A stretch of 64,000 bases of DNA. It comes from an uncultured Pedosphaera sp. (lineage in GTDB: Bacteria; Verrucomicrobiota; Verrucomicrobiia; Limisphaerales; Pedosphaeraceae). Position numbers and translations under genes: made by a program. Shown here piece by piece: positions 43,415 to 52,755 of this stretch. The DNA lies in contig CAIXFN010000071.1 in NCBI GenBank assembly GCA_903918755.1, positions 1 to 64,000 on the forward strand. The letters are read 5' to 3'. The notes below the pieces were generated by a model. It saw only the letters and a program-made list of their open reading frames with translations, was not told the origin of the DNA and made no database searches. Position 1 is the stretch's first letter. Every line of letters starts with the position of its first letter.

Positions 43415-46360
43415 ATGGCATTGGGATTCATCAAAATCGGCGGCGCGCGCGAGCACAATCTGAAGAACCTGACCCTGACGATCCCGCGCGACCAATTGGT
43501 CGTCATCACGGGGTTGAGCGGGTCGGGGAAATCCTCCCTGGCCTTCGACACTATCTACGCCGAAGGCCAGCGCAAATACGTCGAATCCCTGTCCGCCTAC
43601 GCCCGGCAATTCCTGGATCAGATGCAAAAGCCGGAGGTGGATTACATCGAAGGCCTTTCGCCGGCGATCGCCATCGAACAGCGCGGTTCGGGAGCGGGTC
43701 CGCGCAGCATCATTGCGACAACCACCGAGATCTATGATTACCTGCGGTTGCTGTTTGCCCATGTGGGCCAGGCGCATTGCCCGGTAAGCGGCGTGCCCAT
43801 CAGCGCCCAGACCACGACCGATATCGTGGACAAGATTCTCGCCCTGCCGCCAAAGACCCGGGTCATGCTGCTCGCGCCCGTGGTGCGGGATCAGAAAGGC
43901 GAATTTCGGGACGTGGTGGAACGCCTCGCCAAGGAGGGGTTCGTGCGCGCCCGGGTGGACGGCGAGATCCTGGAATTGGCCGCCAACGTGGCCGTGAAAC
44001 TGGATCCCAAGAAGAAGCACACCATTGAAGCCATCGTGGACCGCCTGGTCATCGATGACAAAATCCGGGTGCGCCTGGGGGACTCGGTGGAAACCGCGCT
44101 GCGTTGGGGTGAAGGCCGGCTCCTGGCCCTGCAACAGGCACCCGGCGCGGCGACGTCTGATCCCTGGGTGGAAACCCTGCATTCCAACCGGCATTACAGT
44201 CCGGCCACGGGGCAGAGTTTTGAGCCGTTGACGCCCAAGCATTTTTCCTTCAATTCGCCGGCGGGCGCCTGCCCGGTGTGTCACGGTCTCGGGCAAAAGC
44301 TGGTGTTTGATGAAGGTCTCATCGTGCCGGACCCGGAGAAATCGCTGGACCAGGGGGCGATCCTGCCCTGGCGCCGGGGTGGCAAACGGATGGTGGTTTA
44401 CTACAAGGCAATGCTGCGGGGCATCGCCACACATTTCGAGCAAAGTCTGGAGGTGCCCTATCAATCCCTGCCCGACTCCTTCAAGCAGGTTTTGTTGCGG
44501 GGCTCCGGGGCCACGGAAATCAGTTTCAATTTTTGGCGGGCCGGAAAAATGTCCAAGGCGGACCGCCCATTTGAAGGGGTGATCCCGAACCTGGAGCGAC
44601 TCTACGTGGAGAGTGAAAGCGAGTTCACCCGCAACCGGCTGAAGGCCTTCATGAGCCCGCAGTTCTGTGATGCCTGCGCCGGGCGACGGCTCAAGCCGGA
44701 AATCCTGGCCGTAACACTGGCAGGCGGCCAATCGCCCCCGGTCGCCCCGTCCAAAGGCAAAGCGGCGGGGAAAAAGGCCGCCCCGGCGATTCCCGGGCTT
44801 TCGATCATGGATGTCTGCGCCCTCTCCGTGGAAACCGCGGATGCCTTTTTCGCCGGGCTGAAGTTGACCGCCTTCCAGGCGAAAATTGCGGGCGACCTGG
44901 TGCGGGAAATCCGGGCGCGCCTCGGTTTCTTGAAAAATGTCGGGCTGGGTTACCTGACGCTGGACCGCGAAAGCGGGACGCTAAGCGGCGGCGAGGCCCA
45001 ACGCATCCGTCTGGCCACGCAGGTGGGCGCGGGCCTGGTGGGCGTCCTGTATATTTTGGACGAACCGAGCATCGGGCTCCACCAGCGGGACAACGAACGG
45101 CTGTTGAAAACCCTCGAAGGACTGCGGGACCTGGGGAACTCCGTGCTGGTGGTGGAACATGACGAGGACACGATCCGGCGGGCGAATTACATCCTGGATC
45201 TGGGCCCGGGCGCGGGAGTCCATGGCGGAGAAATTGTGGCGGCCGGGACGCTGGCGGAAATCCTGCTCTCCCCCAACTCGCTGACGGCCAAATACCTTAC
45301 CGGGGCGCTGACCATTCCGGTTCCCCCGGAACGAATCGCCCCCTCGGCCGAACGCGGCTGGCTCGAAGTGCTGGGCGCGTCCGAAAACAATCTCCGCGAC
45401 GTGGATTTCCGCGTGCCGCTGGGAACGCTGACGTGTGTGACCGGCGTGAGCGGTTCCGGTAAAAGCACCCTGGTGGACGACATCCTGCGACGCGCGCTCT
45501 TCCGGAAGCTGCATGGCTCCAAGGAACGGCCGGGGGAACACCGGGAATTACGGGGATTTGAGCGAATCGACAAGGTGATTGTCATCGACCAGACCCCGAT
45601 CGGCCGGACACCGCGGAGCAATCCCGCGACCTATACGGGGATGTTCAATCATATCCGCGATCTTTTTGCCAAACTCCCCGCTGCGCGGATTCGCGGTTAC
45701 GAGGCGGGCCGGTTCAGTTTCAACGTGAAGGGCGGACGGTGCGAAAAATGTGAAGGCGACGGCCTGCTCAAGATCGAGATGCACTTTCTGCCCCCGGTTT
45801 ACGTGACGTGCGAAGCCTGCCAGGGCCGCCGCTACAACCGGGAAACGCTCGACATCACCTATAAAGGACTGAACATCGCCCAAGTGTTGAGCCTGACCGT
45901 GGAGGAAGCGGTGAACTTTTTCCGGGCAGTGCCCCCCATTCACACTCCTTGCGCGACCCTGGCCAGTGTCGGCCTGGGCTACGTGGGCCTGGGGCAATCA
46001 GCCACCACCCTGAGCGGGGGCGAGGCGCAGCGCATCAAGCTGGCGGCGGAACTCTCCCGGCGCTCCACCGGCCGCACCCTCTACATTCTCGACGAGCCCA
46101 CAACCGGTCTGCATTTCCATGATGTGGCCACACTCCTGGAGGTGCTGGTCAAGTTGCGCGCCGCCGGCAACACCCTGCTGGTGATTGAGCATAACCTGGA
46201 TGTGATCAAGACGGCGGACTGGGTGGTGGATTTGGGTCCGGAGGGCGGCCACCAGGGCGGGCAGATCGTCGCGCAAGGGACGCCGGAGCAAATCGCCACC
46301 TGCCGGGCCAGCCATACGGGCCAATATTTGAGTCGCATCCTCGGCGGGAATGGCGGATAA
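43415..46360 (+). CDS. uvrA: Excinuclease ABC subunit A
   Basis: 981 aa, slightly above the usual 940. Two ABC ATPase modules: Walker A GLSGSGKSS (residues 33-41) and GVSGSGKST (about 677); signatures LSGGEAQRIRLATQ (523) and LSGGEAQRIKLAAE (866). Both zinc modules are present: CPVCHG...CDACAG and CEKCEGDG...CEACQG. UvrA with UvrB finds bulky DNA lesions for nucleotide excision repair. A Lys/Ala/Pro-rich insert (about residues 437-460, SPPVAPSKGKAAGKKAAPA) accounts for the extra length. The stop is 10 nt before the start of the TPR gene, so transcription may continue. Confidence 0.97.
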   Translation: MALGFIKIGGAREHNLKNLTLTIPRDQLVVITGLSGSGKSSLAFDTIYAEGQRKYVESLSAYARQFLDQMQKPEVDYIEGLSPAIAIEQRGSGAGPRSIIATTTEIYDYLRLLFAHVGQAHCPVSGVPISAQTTTDIVDKILALPPKTRVMLLAPVVRDQKGEFRDVVERLAKEGFVRARVDGEILELAANVAVKLDPKKKHTIEAIVDRLVIDDKIRVRLGDSVETALRWGEGRLLALQQAPGAATSDPWVETLHSNRHYSPATGQSFEPLTPKHFSFNSPAGACPVCHGLGQKLVFDEGLIVPDPEKSLDQGAILPWRRGGKRMVVYYKAMLRGIATHFEQSLEVPYQSLPDSFKQVLLRGSGATEISFNFWRAGKMSKADRPFEGVIPNLERLYVESESEFTRNRLKAFMSPQFCDACAGRRLKPEILAVTLAGGQSPPVAPSKGKAAGKKAAPAIPGLSIMDVCALSVETADAFFAGLKLTAFQAKIAGDLVREIRARLGFLKNVGLGYLTLDRESGTLSGGEAQRIRLATQVGAGLVGVLYILDEPSIGLHQRDNERLLKTLEGLRDLGNSVLVVEHDEDTIRRANYILDLGPGAGVHGGEIVAAGTLAEILLSPNSLTAKYLTGALTIPVPPERIAPSAERGWLEVLGASENNLRDVDFRVPLGTLTCVTGVSGSGKSTLVDDILRRALFRKLHGSKERPGEHRELRGFERIDKVIVIDQTPIGRTPRSNPATYTGMFNHIRDLFAKLPAARIRGYEAGRFSFNVKGGRCEKCEGDGLLKIEMHFLPPVYVTCEACQGRRYNRETLDITYKGLNIAQVLSLTVEEAVNFFRAVPPIHTPCATLASVGLGYVGLGQSATTLSGGEAQRIKLAAELSRRSTGRTLYILDEPTTGLHFHDVATLLEVLVKLRAAGNTLLVIEHNLDVIKTADWVVDLGPEGGHQGGQIVAQGTPEQIATCRASHTGQYLSRILGGNGG

Positions 46361-46370
46361 AGCACGGAGC

Positions 46371-49049
46371 ATGAAGTGGTCTGTTAATCGGGTAGGCTGG
46401 CTCTGGCTGGTGGCGCTGCTGGGGTTGACTCCCGGCCGGCTCACGGCGCAGGGATTTGGCGAACGCAAGGCGTTCGACGAGGCGTTGCAATCCTTCAACG
46501 TCGGCGACTGGCAGCGAGCCGAAACCCAACTGGCGGAGTATACCCGGACGAATCCCCCCACGGTCCGGTATTTTCCGGACGCCGTGCTCCTCCGGGCCCA
46601 GGCCCTTTCCCATCTCACCAATCACACGGCGGCGCGCGATTTGCTGAGCGCCCAACTGGGCGTCGCCGGCAAACTCGCCGACCAATACGTGTATGGCATC
46701 GCCCGGGAAAACGCATTAATGGGCGATCACACCCGGGCGGCGGCGGCGTACGCGCAGGTGGTGCGGGATTATGCCGATTCTCCCCTCCGCTGGGACGCCA
46801 TCTACCATCAAGCCCGGGAGGTTTATGAACAGCAGGATTGGGCGCAGACGATCGAATTGCTGGGTTGGACCAACGGCGCGTTTCAACTGGCGCTGGCGGC
46901 CAACCCCACCAATAGCGCGGCGATGGACGGACTCCTCCTGCTGACGGAGGCGCAACTGAATCAGAAGAACTACGGTGCGGCGGAGGAAACCCTCCGGCGC
47001 CTGGGGGCGCGCAAATTGGAGCCGGCGGCGGAATGGAAGCGGGAGCATCTCACCGGTTTTGTGCAGTTGGCCACCGGCCGGGCGGAACCGGCCCTGCGCA
47101 CCAGCACCAACCTGCTGCAACTCTCCTCCGCGCTGCGGCAGGGCGAATTGCAGGCGGAAAGCGCCCGGTTCCGCGTGGAAGTTCTCGAGAAACTCGACCG
47201 CCTGGCGGAAGCCATTGAGGCGGCCCATGTGTACGAGACGAATTTCGCCACGTTGCTCACCCCCGAACGGCGCCGGCAGGTGGCTTTTAAAATCGTGGAA
47301 TTGAACCTGCGCACCAACAATGTCAGTGCGGGAGCGCAGCAACTCGACGAATACTTCACCCGGCACCCGGAAGAGCGGGCCTCCGATCTCGCGCTGCTGA
47401 CGCTCGGGGAATTGCGCCTGAAACAGCATTATCAAAACCTGGAAATCGACCCCAAGGCCCCCCCCGGGGCGGCCCCGCTCTCCGGCACCAATTACCTGCA
47501 ACAGGCCCGCACCAACCTGAATTTGTTTGTGCTCGTGTTCACCAACAGCGAGTACCTCGGCCGGGCGTATCTGGATTTGGGCTGGTGCAACTGGGCGGAC
47601 ACCAACATCGCCGAGTGCCAGTCCGCTTTCAGTAATGCCGTGCGCCTGTTGCCGCCCGCGGGGGAGGAACAGGCGGTCGCCCGTTTCAAACTGGGGGACC
47701 TCCAATATTTGCAACAGGACTTCGCAGGGGCCATCTCCAATTATTACACGGTGATTGACCGTTTCGGCCGGCTGCCGGCGGTCAAAGACAGCCTGGTCGA
47801 ACAGGCGCTTTACCAGATTGTCCGCGCCGGCATTGCGGAAACCAACCTGAACGTGGCGGACGCCGCGCTGGGGCGGATTCTGGCGGAGTACCCAAATGGT
47901 TTCCTGACCGAACGCGGCACGCTGTTGATGGCGCAGGAGTTCACCCGGCATGGCGCCCCGGCACATGCCCGCGAATTGCTGCTGGCCTTCGCTGCCCGCT
48001 GGCCCAATTCCGACCGGATGACCGAAGCGCGACTGGCCATCGCACGCAGTTACGAAAAAGAATCCGCCTGGGCGCTGGCCATCGGCGAGTATGACAAATT
48101 GCTCCAATCAGGAAACACGAACACCAGCCTGCCGCGGGCCGAGTTCTCCCGGGCTTGGGATTATTATCTGCTCGGCAACGAAAGCAACGCGTTCGGCCTC
48201 TTCACCAATTTTGTGGCGAAAACCTCCAATCATTTTCTCGTCCCGTATGCGCAGAATTGGATCGCCGACCACTACGCCCGTCAGGAGAACTATTCGTTTG
48301 CGGAACGCAACTACGAGGCGGTGTGCAATACCCGGCCGGATTCGGAACTGGCGCTCCAGGCGCGCATGAATGCGGGCCGGATGGCCGTGCAACTGGCCAA
48401 TATCGCGGATGCCAGCAACTACTTCAGCGAAGTGATCCGCAACACCAACTCCCCTCCCGGCCTGGTGCTGGAAGCACGTTTCGCCTATGGGGATGCGCTG
48501 AAATCCCTGGGCAGCGAAACCACCAACCGCACCTATTACCTCGACGCGGCCAAGATCTTCACCAGCCTGTTCAACCTGTACCCCACCAACCGCGTGGGCA
48601 TCCAGGCCCTGGGCCGGGTGGGCGATTGCTACCGGGACCTGGCCGTGGCCGACACCAATTATTATGCCGAGGCGACCAAGACCTATCAACAGGTGGTGGA
48701 CGCCCCGCCCGCGGACGTCCCGACGCGCTGTCTGGCGGAAATCGGGCTGGCCCAGGTCACCGAACGACTGGCCGATCTCACCACCAACGCGCCGGCCAAA
48801 CGGGAGTTCCTGCGGCGGGCCCGGGAAGGCTATCTCAACGTGGTGCAGGGCACGCGCCTGCGGGAAGGCGAAAAACGCGTCCTGTTCTGGGTCAGCGAGG
48901 CGGGCGCCGCGGCATTGCGGGTGGACGAGGAATTGGGGGACTGGGAGCAATACGTGAAGCTTTGCGACACCCTGCAGGATTTGCTCCCCTCGCTGCGCGA
49001 GCAATTGTTGAAAAAACGGGCCCGGGCCGTGGAATCCGCGCGGCGGTGA
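46371..49049 (+). CDS. Secreted tetratricopeptide-repeat protein
   Basis: 892 aa from the ATG at 46371; an ATG at 46350 overlapping uvrA would add seven residues. A signal peptide follows (VGWLWLVALLGLTPGRLTAQ). The rest is a long run of helical TPR-like pairs, for example ALQSFNVGDWQRAETQLAEY, LDLGWCNWADTNIAECQSAF, LRILAEYPNGFLT-type breaks and AERNYEAVCNTRPDSELALQ. Such proteins act as periplasmic scaffolds (YbgF/BamD-like). No specific function is visible. It may be coupled to uvrA by read-through only. Confidence 0.82.
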   Translation: MKWSVNRVGWLWLVALLGLTPGRLTAQGFGERKAFDEALQSFNVGDWQRAETQLAEYTRTNPPTVRYFPDAVLLRAQALSHLTNHTAARDLLSAQLGVAGKLADQYVYGIARENALMGDHTRAAAAYAQVVRDYADSPLRWDAIYHQAREVYEQQDWAQTIELLGWTNGAFQLALAANPTNSAAMDGLLLLTEAQLNQKNYGAAEETLRRLGARKLEPAAEWKREHLTGFVQLATGRAEPALRTSTNLLQLSSALRQGELQAESARFRVEVLEKLDRLAEAIEAAHVYETNFATLLTPERRRQVAFKIVELNLRTNNVSAGAQQLDEYFTRHPEERASDLALLTLGELRLKQHYQNLEIDPKAPPGAAPLSGTNYLQQARTNLNLFVLVFTNSEYLGRAYLDLGWCNWADTNIAECQSAFSNAVRLLPPAGEEQAVARFKLGDLQYLQQDFAGAISNYYTVIDRFGRLPAVKDSLVEQALYQIVRAGIAETNLNVADAALGRILAEYPNGFLTERGTLLMAQEFTRHGAPAHARELLLAFAARWPNSDRMTEARLAIARSYEKESAWALAIGEYDKLLQSGNTNTSLPRAEFSRAWDYYLLGNESNAFGLFTNFVAKTSNHFLVPYAQNWIADHYARQENYSFAERNYEAVCNTRPDSELALQARMNAGRMAVQLANIADASNYFSEVIRNTNSPPGLVLEARFAYGDALKSLGSETTNRTYYLDAAKIFTSLFNLYPTNRVGIQALGRVGDCYRDLAVADTNYYAEATKTYQQVVDAPPADVPTRCLAEIGLAQVTERLADLTTNAPAKREFLRRAREGYLNVVQGTRLREGEKRVLFWVSEAGAAALRVDEELGDWEQYVKLCDTLQDLLPSLREQLLKKRARAVESARR

Positions 49050-49071
49050 AAACCATGTGTCCCCACCCATT

Positions 49072-52017
49072 ATGATAATAAACCAGGTAGGCTGCAGCTT
49101 TCGGATGCGGCCATGGTTGGCGGCACTGACCGGGGTGCTCATAATGATCCAAACCGCCTGGGCCGGTCTTCCGCCACTGCTCCGTCCATCCGCCATAGGT
49201 TTGACCGATTTGACTAATCGCTGGGAAACGCTCCAAACCATTCCCCTCGAAGGAGATTTCCTTCTGAAAATCAAAGGCCTGCAATCCGCGGCGGAGCGGG
49301 GTGACACCAAGGCACAATATACCCTGGCACAAATCTTCGACTCCGGCCATGGTGTGGCGCGCGATGCGACGGCGGCGGTCAAATGGTATCGGCGGGCGGC
49401 GGAAAGTGGTTTAAAGGAAGCGCAACATGACCTGGGCCATTGTTACTTCGCCGGCGACGGAGTGGCTCAGGATTACCGGGAAGCCCGGGAATGGTATCAA
49501 AAGGCCGCCGAGCAAGGCTACGCGCCTTCCCGCCATAATCTTGGCCGTCTCTATCTCAAAGGTCAGGGGGTGGCCACCAACCTGGATGAAGCTATCCGGT
49601 GGTTCCGCGCGGCAGCCGACCACAACCTAGCCCCGAGTCAACACGCGCTGGCCGTTATTTACTCGGTTCCCGAGTTCGGCCGCCAGGATTGGCCGCAGGC
49701 CATGGATTGGCTGCAAAAAGCCGCCGCCCAGAATCTGCCAGTCGCCGAAATGTTGCTAGGCCATTGTTACGCCTTTGGCGAAGGGGTCGCCCACGACGAA
49801 ATCGCGGCGGAGAATTGGCTACGCCGGGCGGCGGACCACGGAGCCACCCTTTGCTGGGATTGGCTGGGATCCATGTTGATAACCGGCAACGGGGTCCGGC
49901 AAAACTTTCCCGAGGCCATCAAGTGCCTCGAAAAAGCCGTCCAGCTGGGCGATCCGCAAGGGGTCAGCGACTTGGGTTATTGCTATGCCAACGGATTGGG
50001 AGTGGAGCGGGATCCGGAAAGAGCGGTCGAACTTTACCGGCGCGCTGCCGCCGCCGGTTCGGCTATCGCGGAGGCCAATCTGGGTTTCCAATACCGCAAA
50101 GGGGAAGGCGTCGCGCGGGATTATGACGAAGCCCAGCGCTGGTACTTTCGCGCGGCCGAGCATGGCAACGCCAACGCCTATCTGGGGATCGGACTCATGC
50201 ACTACCTCGGCCTCGCCGGCCCCACCAATCTCGCGGCGGCGGGGAGTTGGATTCGCAAGGCCGCGGAAGCCGGGGACCCCCAGGGAGAAGCCCTGCTGGG
50301 AGAGGGATATTTGAATGGTGACATTGTCCCGGAAGACCGGGAATCCGGCATCCAGTGGCTGCGCCGCGCCATCCGGCAAAATAACGCCGAGGCGATGTTC
50401 TCGCTGGGGAAAGCTTATCTGGAGGGAAAAGGCGCGCCCAAGGACCCCACTGAAGGATGCAACTGGATTCAGAAGGCCGCCGAACACGGCAGCCGTCCGG
50501 CGCAATATCGCCTGGGCAGTTTTTATTATAGCGGTACTGGCCGCCCTCAGGATTTTGCCCGGGCGTTTCACTGGTTCAAAAATTCGGGGGACGCGGGTTA
50601 CGCGGATTCCGAAGTCATGCTGGGTTTCTGTTATCAACTCGGCCAAGGCACGCCCCGGAATTTGCCCGCCGGATTTGAATGGTACCGAAAAGCCGCGGCG
50701 CATGGATCGGCGATCGGAGAGTTCTGGGTGGGCTACTGTTACCATGAGGGCAAGGGAGTTCCGATCAACTTGATGGAAGCCCTCCATTGGTATGAACAGG
50801 CGGCGGCGCATGGTAACGCACTGGCGGAGTTTCAGTCGGGAAACTTCTATTTCAGCGGGCAGATCGTGGCCCGAGACCAGCAAGCGGCCGTCCGGTGGTG
50901 GACCCGGGCGGCTGAACATGGCAACAATGACGCGCGCAAGTCGCTTGGCCGGTTGTATTTGAACGGCGTGGAGGTACCCAAGGATGAAGCGCAAGCGTTT
51001 GCTTGGTACCAATTGGCAGCCGATTCTGGCGACGCCGCCGCGCAAAGAGTACTGGGCTCATTTTTCGAGAACGGGCTGGTGGTGGCCCGGGACCCGGTCA
51101 CTGCGGCGGGCTGGTATTTGAAAAGCGCCGAGGGCGGCAATCTTGATGCGGCGAATGCTTTGGGAATGGCGTTGTTGCTGGGAAAAGGCATCCCAGCAAA
51201 TCGGGAGGACGCTATCCGTTGGTTGCGCGTGGCCGCCACTGGAGGGCACAAATCCGCACAATTCACCCTCGGCGTCTATTACGCGGGTGGCGCGAATTCA
51301 CCCACCAACCTGACCGAGATGACCAATTGGATTTTTCAAGCCTCCGCCCAAGCCGAGCCGCGCGCTTGGCATCAACTTGCCAACCTGTATGCGCGGGGAT
51401 ACGGCGTGCCGCAGGACAACTCCCAAGCCCTGGATTACCTGCGCCGGGCGGCGGGAGCGGGCTTGGGCGGAGCCCAGCACGATCTCGCCGAGCGGCTGTT
51501 GTTTGGCGTTGGCACCGGCACGAATATCAGCGAAGGCTTGCGCTGGTTGCGGCAAGCCGCGGAAGCGGGTTGGGAGCCATCCGAATGCCGGCTGGCCCAA
51601 GCGTATACCGAGGGGCGATGGGTGGAGCAGGATGACACGCGGGCGGTTTACTGGTATCGCAAAGCGGCGGAGGCGGGAAACGCAATGGCCCAATTAAACC
51701 TGAGCGTTTTCGCAGTGAAGGGACGCGGCATGCCGAAGGATTTGCCGGAAGCGGCCAAGTGGGCGGCCTTGGCCGCGGCCCAAGGGCTGCCGGAGGGGGA
51801 AAACTTCATCGGTTATGCTTACGACCAAGGCTTGGGGGTGACCCAGGATCTCGCCGAAGCCTACAAATGGTACCAGTTGGCCATAAAACAGGATAACGCC
51901 ACCGCCAAGGTAAACTTTCGCAATCTGAAAGACCGCCTGACCAAGGAGCAGATCATCGATGGGGAGAACCGGGTCGCGGCGTTCGTGCCCCACCGCCGCG
52001 GTGAACCTTCAAAATAA
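49072..52017 (+). CDS. Large secreted SEL1-repeat protein
   Basis: 981 aa from the ATG at 49072; a GTG at 49057 and an ATG at 49105 are alternatives. A signal peptide ends near IQTAWA. From about residue 75 to 960 there are roughly 24-25 SEL1 units of 36 residues, recognisable by A-x-x-x-L-G-x-x-Y-x-x-G-x-G-V-x-x-D-x-x-x-A-x-x-W-Y/F-x-x-A-A. Two or three units carry short indels. SEL1 proteins are protein-protein scaffolds. It follows the TPR protein by 22 nt, and both are exported repeat proteins, which suggests a shared extracytoplasmic role; this is inference. Confidence 0.88.
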   Translation: MIINQVGCSFRMRPWLAALTGVLIMIQTAWAGLPPLLRPSAIGLTDLTNRWETLQTIPLEGDFLLKIKGLQSAAERGDTKAQYTLAQIFDSGHGVARDATAAVKWYRRAAESGLKEAQHDLGHCYFAGDGVAQDYREAREWYQKAAEQGYAPSRHNLGRLYLKGQGVATNLDEAIRWFRAAADHNLAPSQHALAVIYSVPEFGRQDWPQAMDWLQKAAAQNLPVAEMLLGHCYAFGEGVAHDEIAAENWLRRAADHGATLCWDWLGSMLITGNGVRQNFPEAIKCLEKAVQLGDPQGVSDLGYCYANGLGVERDPERAVELYRRAAAAGSAIAEANLGFQYRKGEGVARDYDEAQRWYFRAAEHGNANAYLGIGLMHYLGLAGPTNLAAAGSWIRKAAEAGDPQGEALLGEGYLNGDIVPEDRESGIQWLRRAIRQNNAEAMFSLGKAYLEGKGAPKDPTEGCNWIQKAAEHGSRPAQYRLGSFYYSGTGRPQDFARAFHWFKNSGDAGYADSEVMLGFCYQLGQGTPRNLPAGFEWYRKAAAHGSAIGEFWVGYCYHEGKGVPINLMEALHWYEQAAAHGNALAEFQSGNFYFSGQIVARDQQAAVRWWTRAAEHGNNDARKSLGRLYLNGVEVPKDEAQAFAWYQLAADSGDAAAQRVLGSFFENGLVVARDPVTAAGWYLKSAEGGNLDAANALGMALLLGKGIPANREDAIRWLRVAATGGHKSAQFTLGVYYAGGANSPTNLTEMTNWIFQASAQAEPRAWHQLANLYARGYGVPQDNSQALDYLRRAAGAGLGGAQHDLAERLLFGVGTGTNISEGLRWLRQAAEAGWEPSECRLAQAYTEGRWVEQDDTRAVYWYRKAAEAGNAMAQLNLSVFAVKGRGMPKDLPEAAKWAALAAAQGLPEGENFIGYAYDQGLGVTQDLAEAYKWYQLAIKQDNATAKVNFRNLKDRLTKEQIIDGENRVAAFVPHRRGEPSK

Positions 52018-52076
52018 ACAACGTCCGCGCGCTCCATTGCCCGAACCTTTTGCGCGCCAATGCCCCGGGGTTCGAA

Positions 52077-52105
52077 TTGACAGGCCGGGAGTCCGCCCTT
52101 AGCTT
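52077..52105 (+). promoter_or_regulatory. Candidate promoter of the A-type Fe-S carrier gene
   Basis: A perfect -35 TTGACA (52077-52082), a 17-nt spacer and a weak -10 TAGCTT (52100-52105) end 15 nt before the ATG at 52121. The spacing is ideal, but the -10 matches at only three positions. Confidence 0.4.
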
Positions 52106-52120
52106 GGGTGCCAGTTGATT

Positions 52121-52471
52121 ATGAACGCCATCGCACCTGTCGAAACCGTTATCCGCATCACCGAGAGCGCCGCCGCGCAGATCAAACACCTCACGGCCAT
52201 GGATCCGGCTAATGCCGGGAAACACCTCCGGATTTACGTGGAGCAAGGCGGTTGCTCGGGCATGCAATATGGCATGGTTTTCGATGAGGTCCGCCCCGAT
52301 GATCACCAGGTGGAGATGTTTGATCTCATCGTGCTGGTGGATCCTTTCAGTGGGGGTCATTTGCGCGGTTCGACCGTCGATTTCCAGGATACCCTGAACG
52401 CCTCCGGCTTCAAGGTCATCAACCCCAACGCCCGCCAAAGCTGCGGCTGCGGCAAGTCGTTCGAAGCCTGA
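52121..52471 (+). CDS. erpA: A-type iron-sulfur cluster carrier (IscA/ErpA family)
   Basis: 116 aa. The three cluster ligands are C45 (QGGCSGMQY), C108 and C110 (QSCGCGKSF), the invariant arrangement of the HesB/IscA/ErpA family. DPFSGGHLRGSTVDF and NASGFKVINPNA between them are also typical. It carries Fe-S clusters from the scaffold to apoproteins in the cytoplasm. IscA, ErpA and SufA cannot be told apart by sequence alone here; no isc or suf genes are adjacent. A TTG six bases upstream is a possible alternative start. Confidence 0.9.
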   Translation: MNAIAPVETVIRITESAAAQIKHLTAMDPANAGKHLRIYVEQGGCSGMQYGMVFDEVRPDDHQVEMFDLIVLVDPFSGGHLRGSTVDFQDTLNASGFKVINPNARQSCGCGKSFEA

Positions 52472-52519
52472 TTCCCGGCCGTTTTCCGCCCCGAAAAACT
52501 ATCGCGGCGGCCGACTGGA

Positions 52520-52755
52520 ATGAGGGAGGAGGTTTATTTGCCCCTTTTCAGAAAAAAGGCTGGCCTAGACCGGAGCCCACGGTTAATCATTTCTGCGAAT
52601 TTGATCGCTAATCTCCCCGGACGGGGCGTGCGATCCACGGTGGATGGTGAACGTCTAAAACCCGACCGAAACGGCCATGCGGATGGAGTCGATATCGACA
52701 AATCTGAGGGGGTGTTGCCGGGACCTGCCTCGCGGTGCCCGGCCAGAGGAAAGTC
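52520..52755 (+). promoter_or_regulatory. Structured leader of mgtA with an overlapping leader ORF
   Basis: Contains several symmetries: ATCCAC-G-GTGGAT, a perfect 12-nt palindrome GTCGATATCGAC (52688-52699), and a stem GCCGGG/CCCGGC (52717-52722, 52738-52743) just before the mgtA Shine-Dalgarno AGAGGA. An open frame of 85-91 codons begins at ATG 52520 or at TTG 52538; the latter is preceded by a very strong GGGAGGAGG. It runs past the mgtA start to 52795 in another frame. It does not match the M-box riboswitch by eye. Leader-peptide control of Mg2+ transporters is known in enterobacteria (mgtL); a parallel here is inference. Confidence 0.4.

Noticed and set aside
52472-52755. M-box Mg2+ riboswitch upstream of mgtA
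   Set aside because: None of the conserved M-box sequence blocks could be found by eye; only simple hairpins and palindromes are present. A covariance-model search would be decisive.
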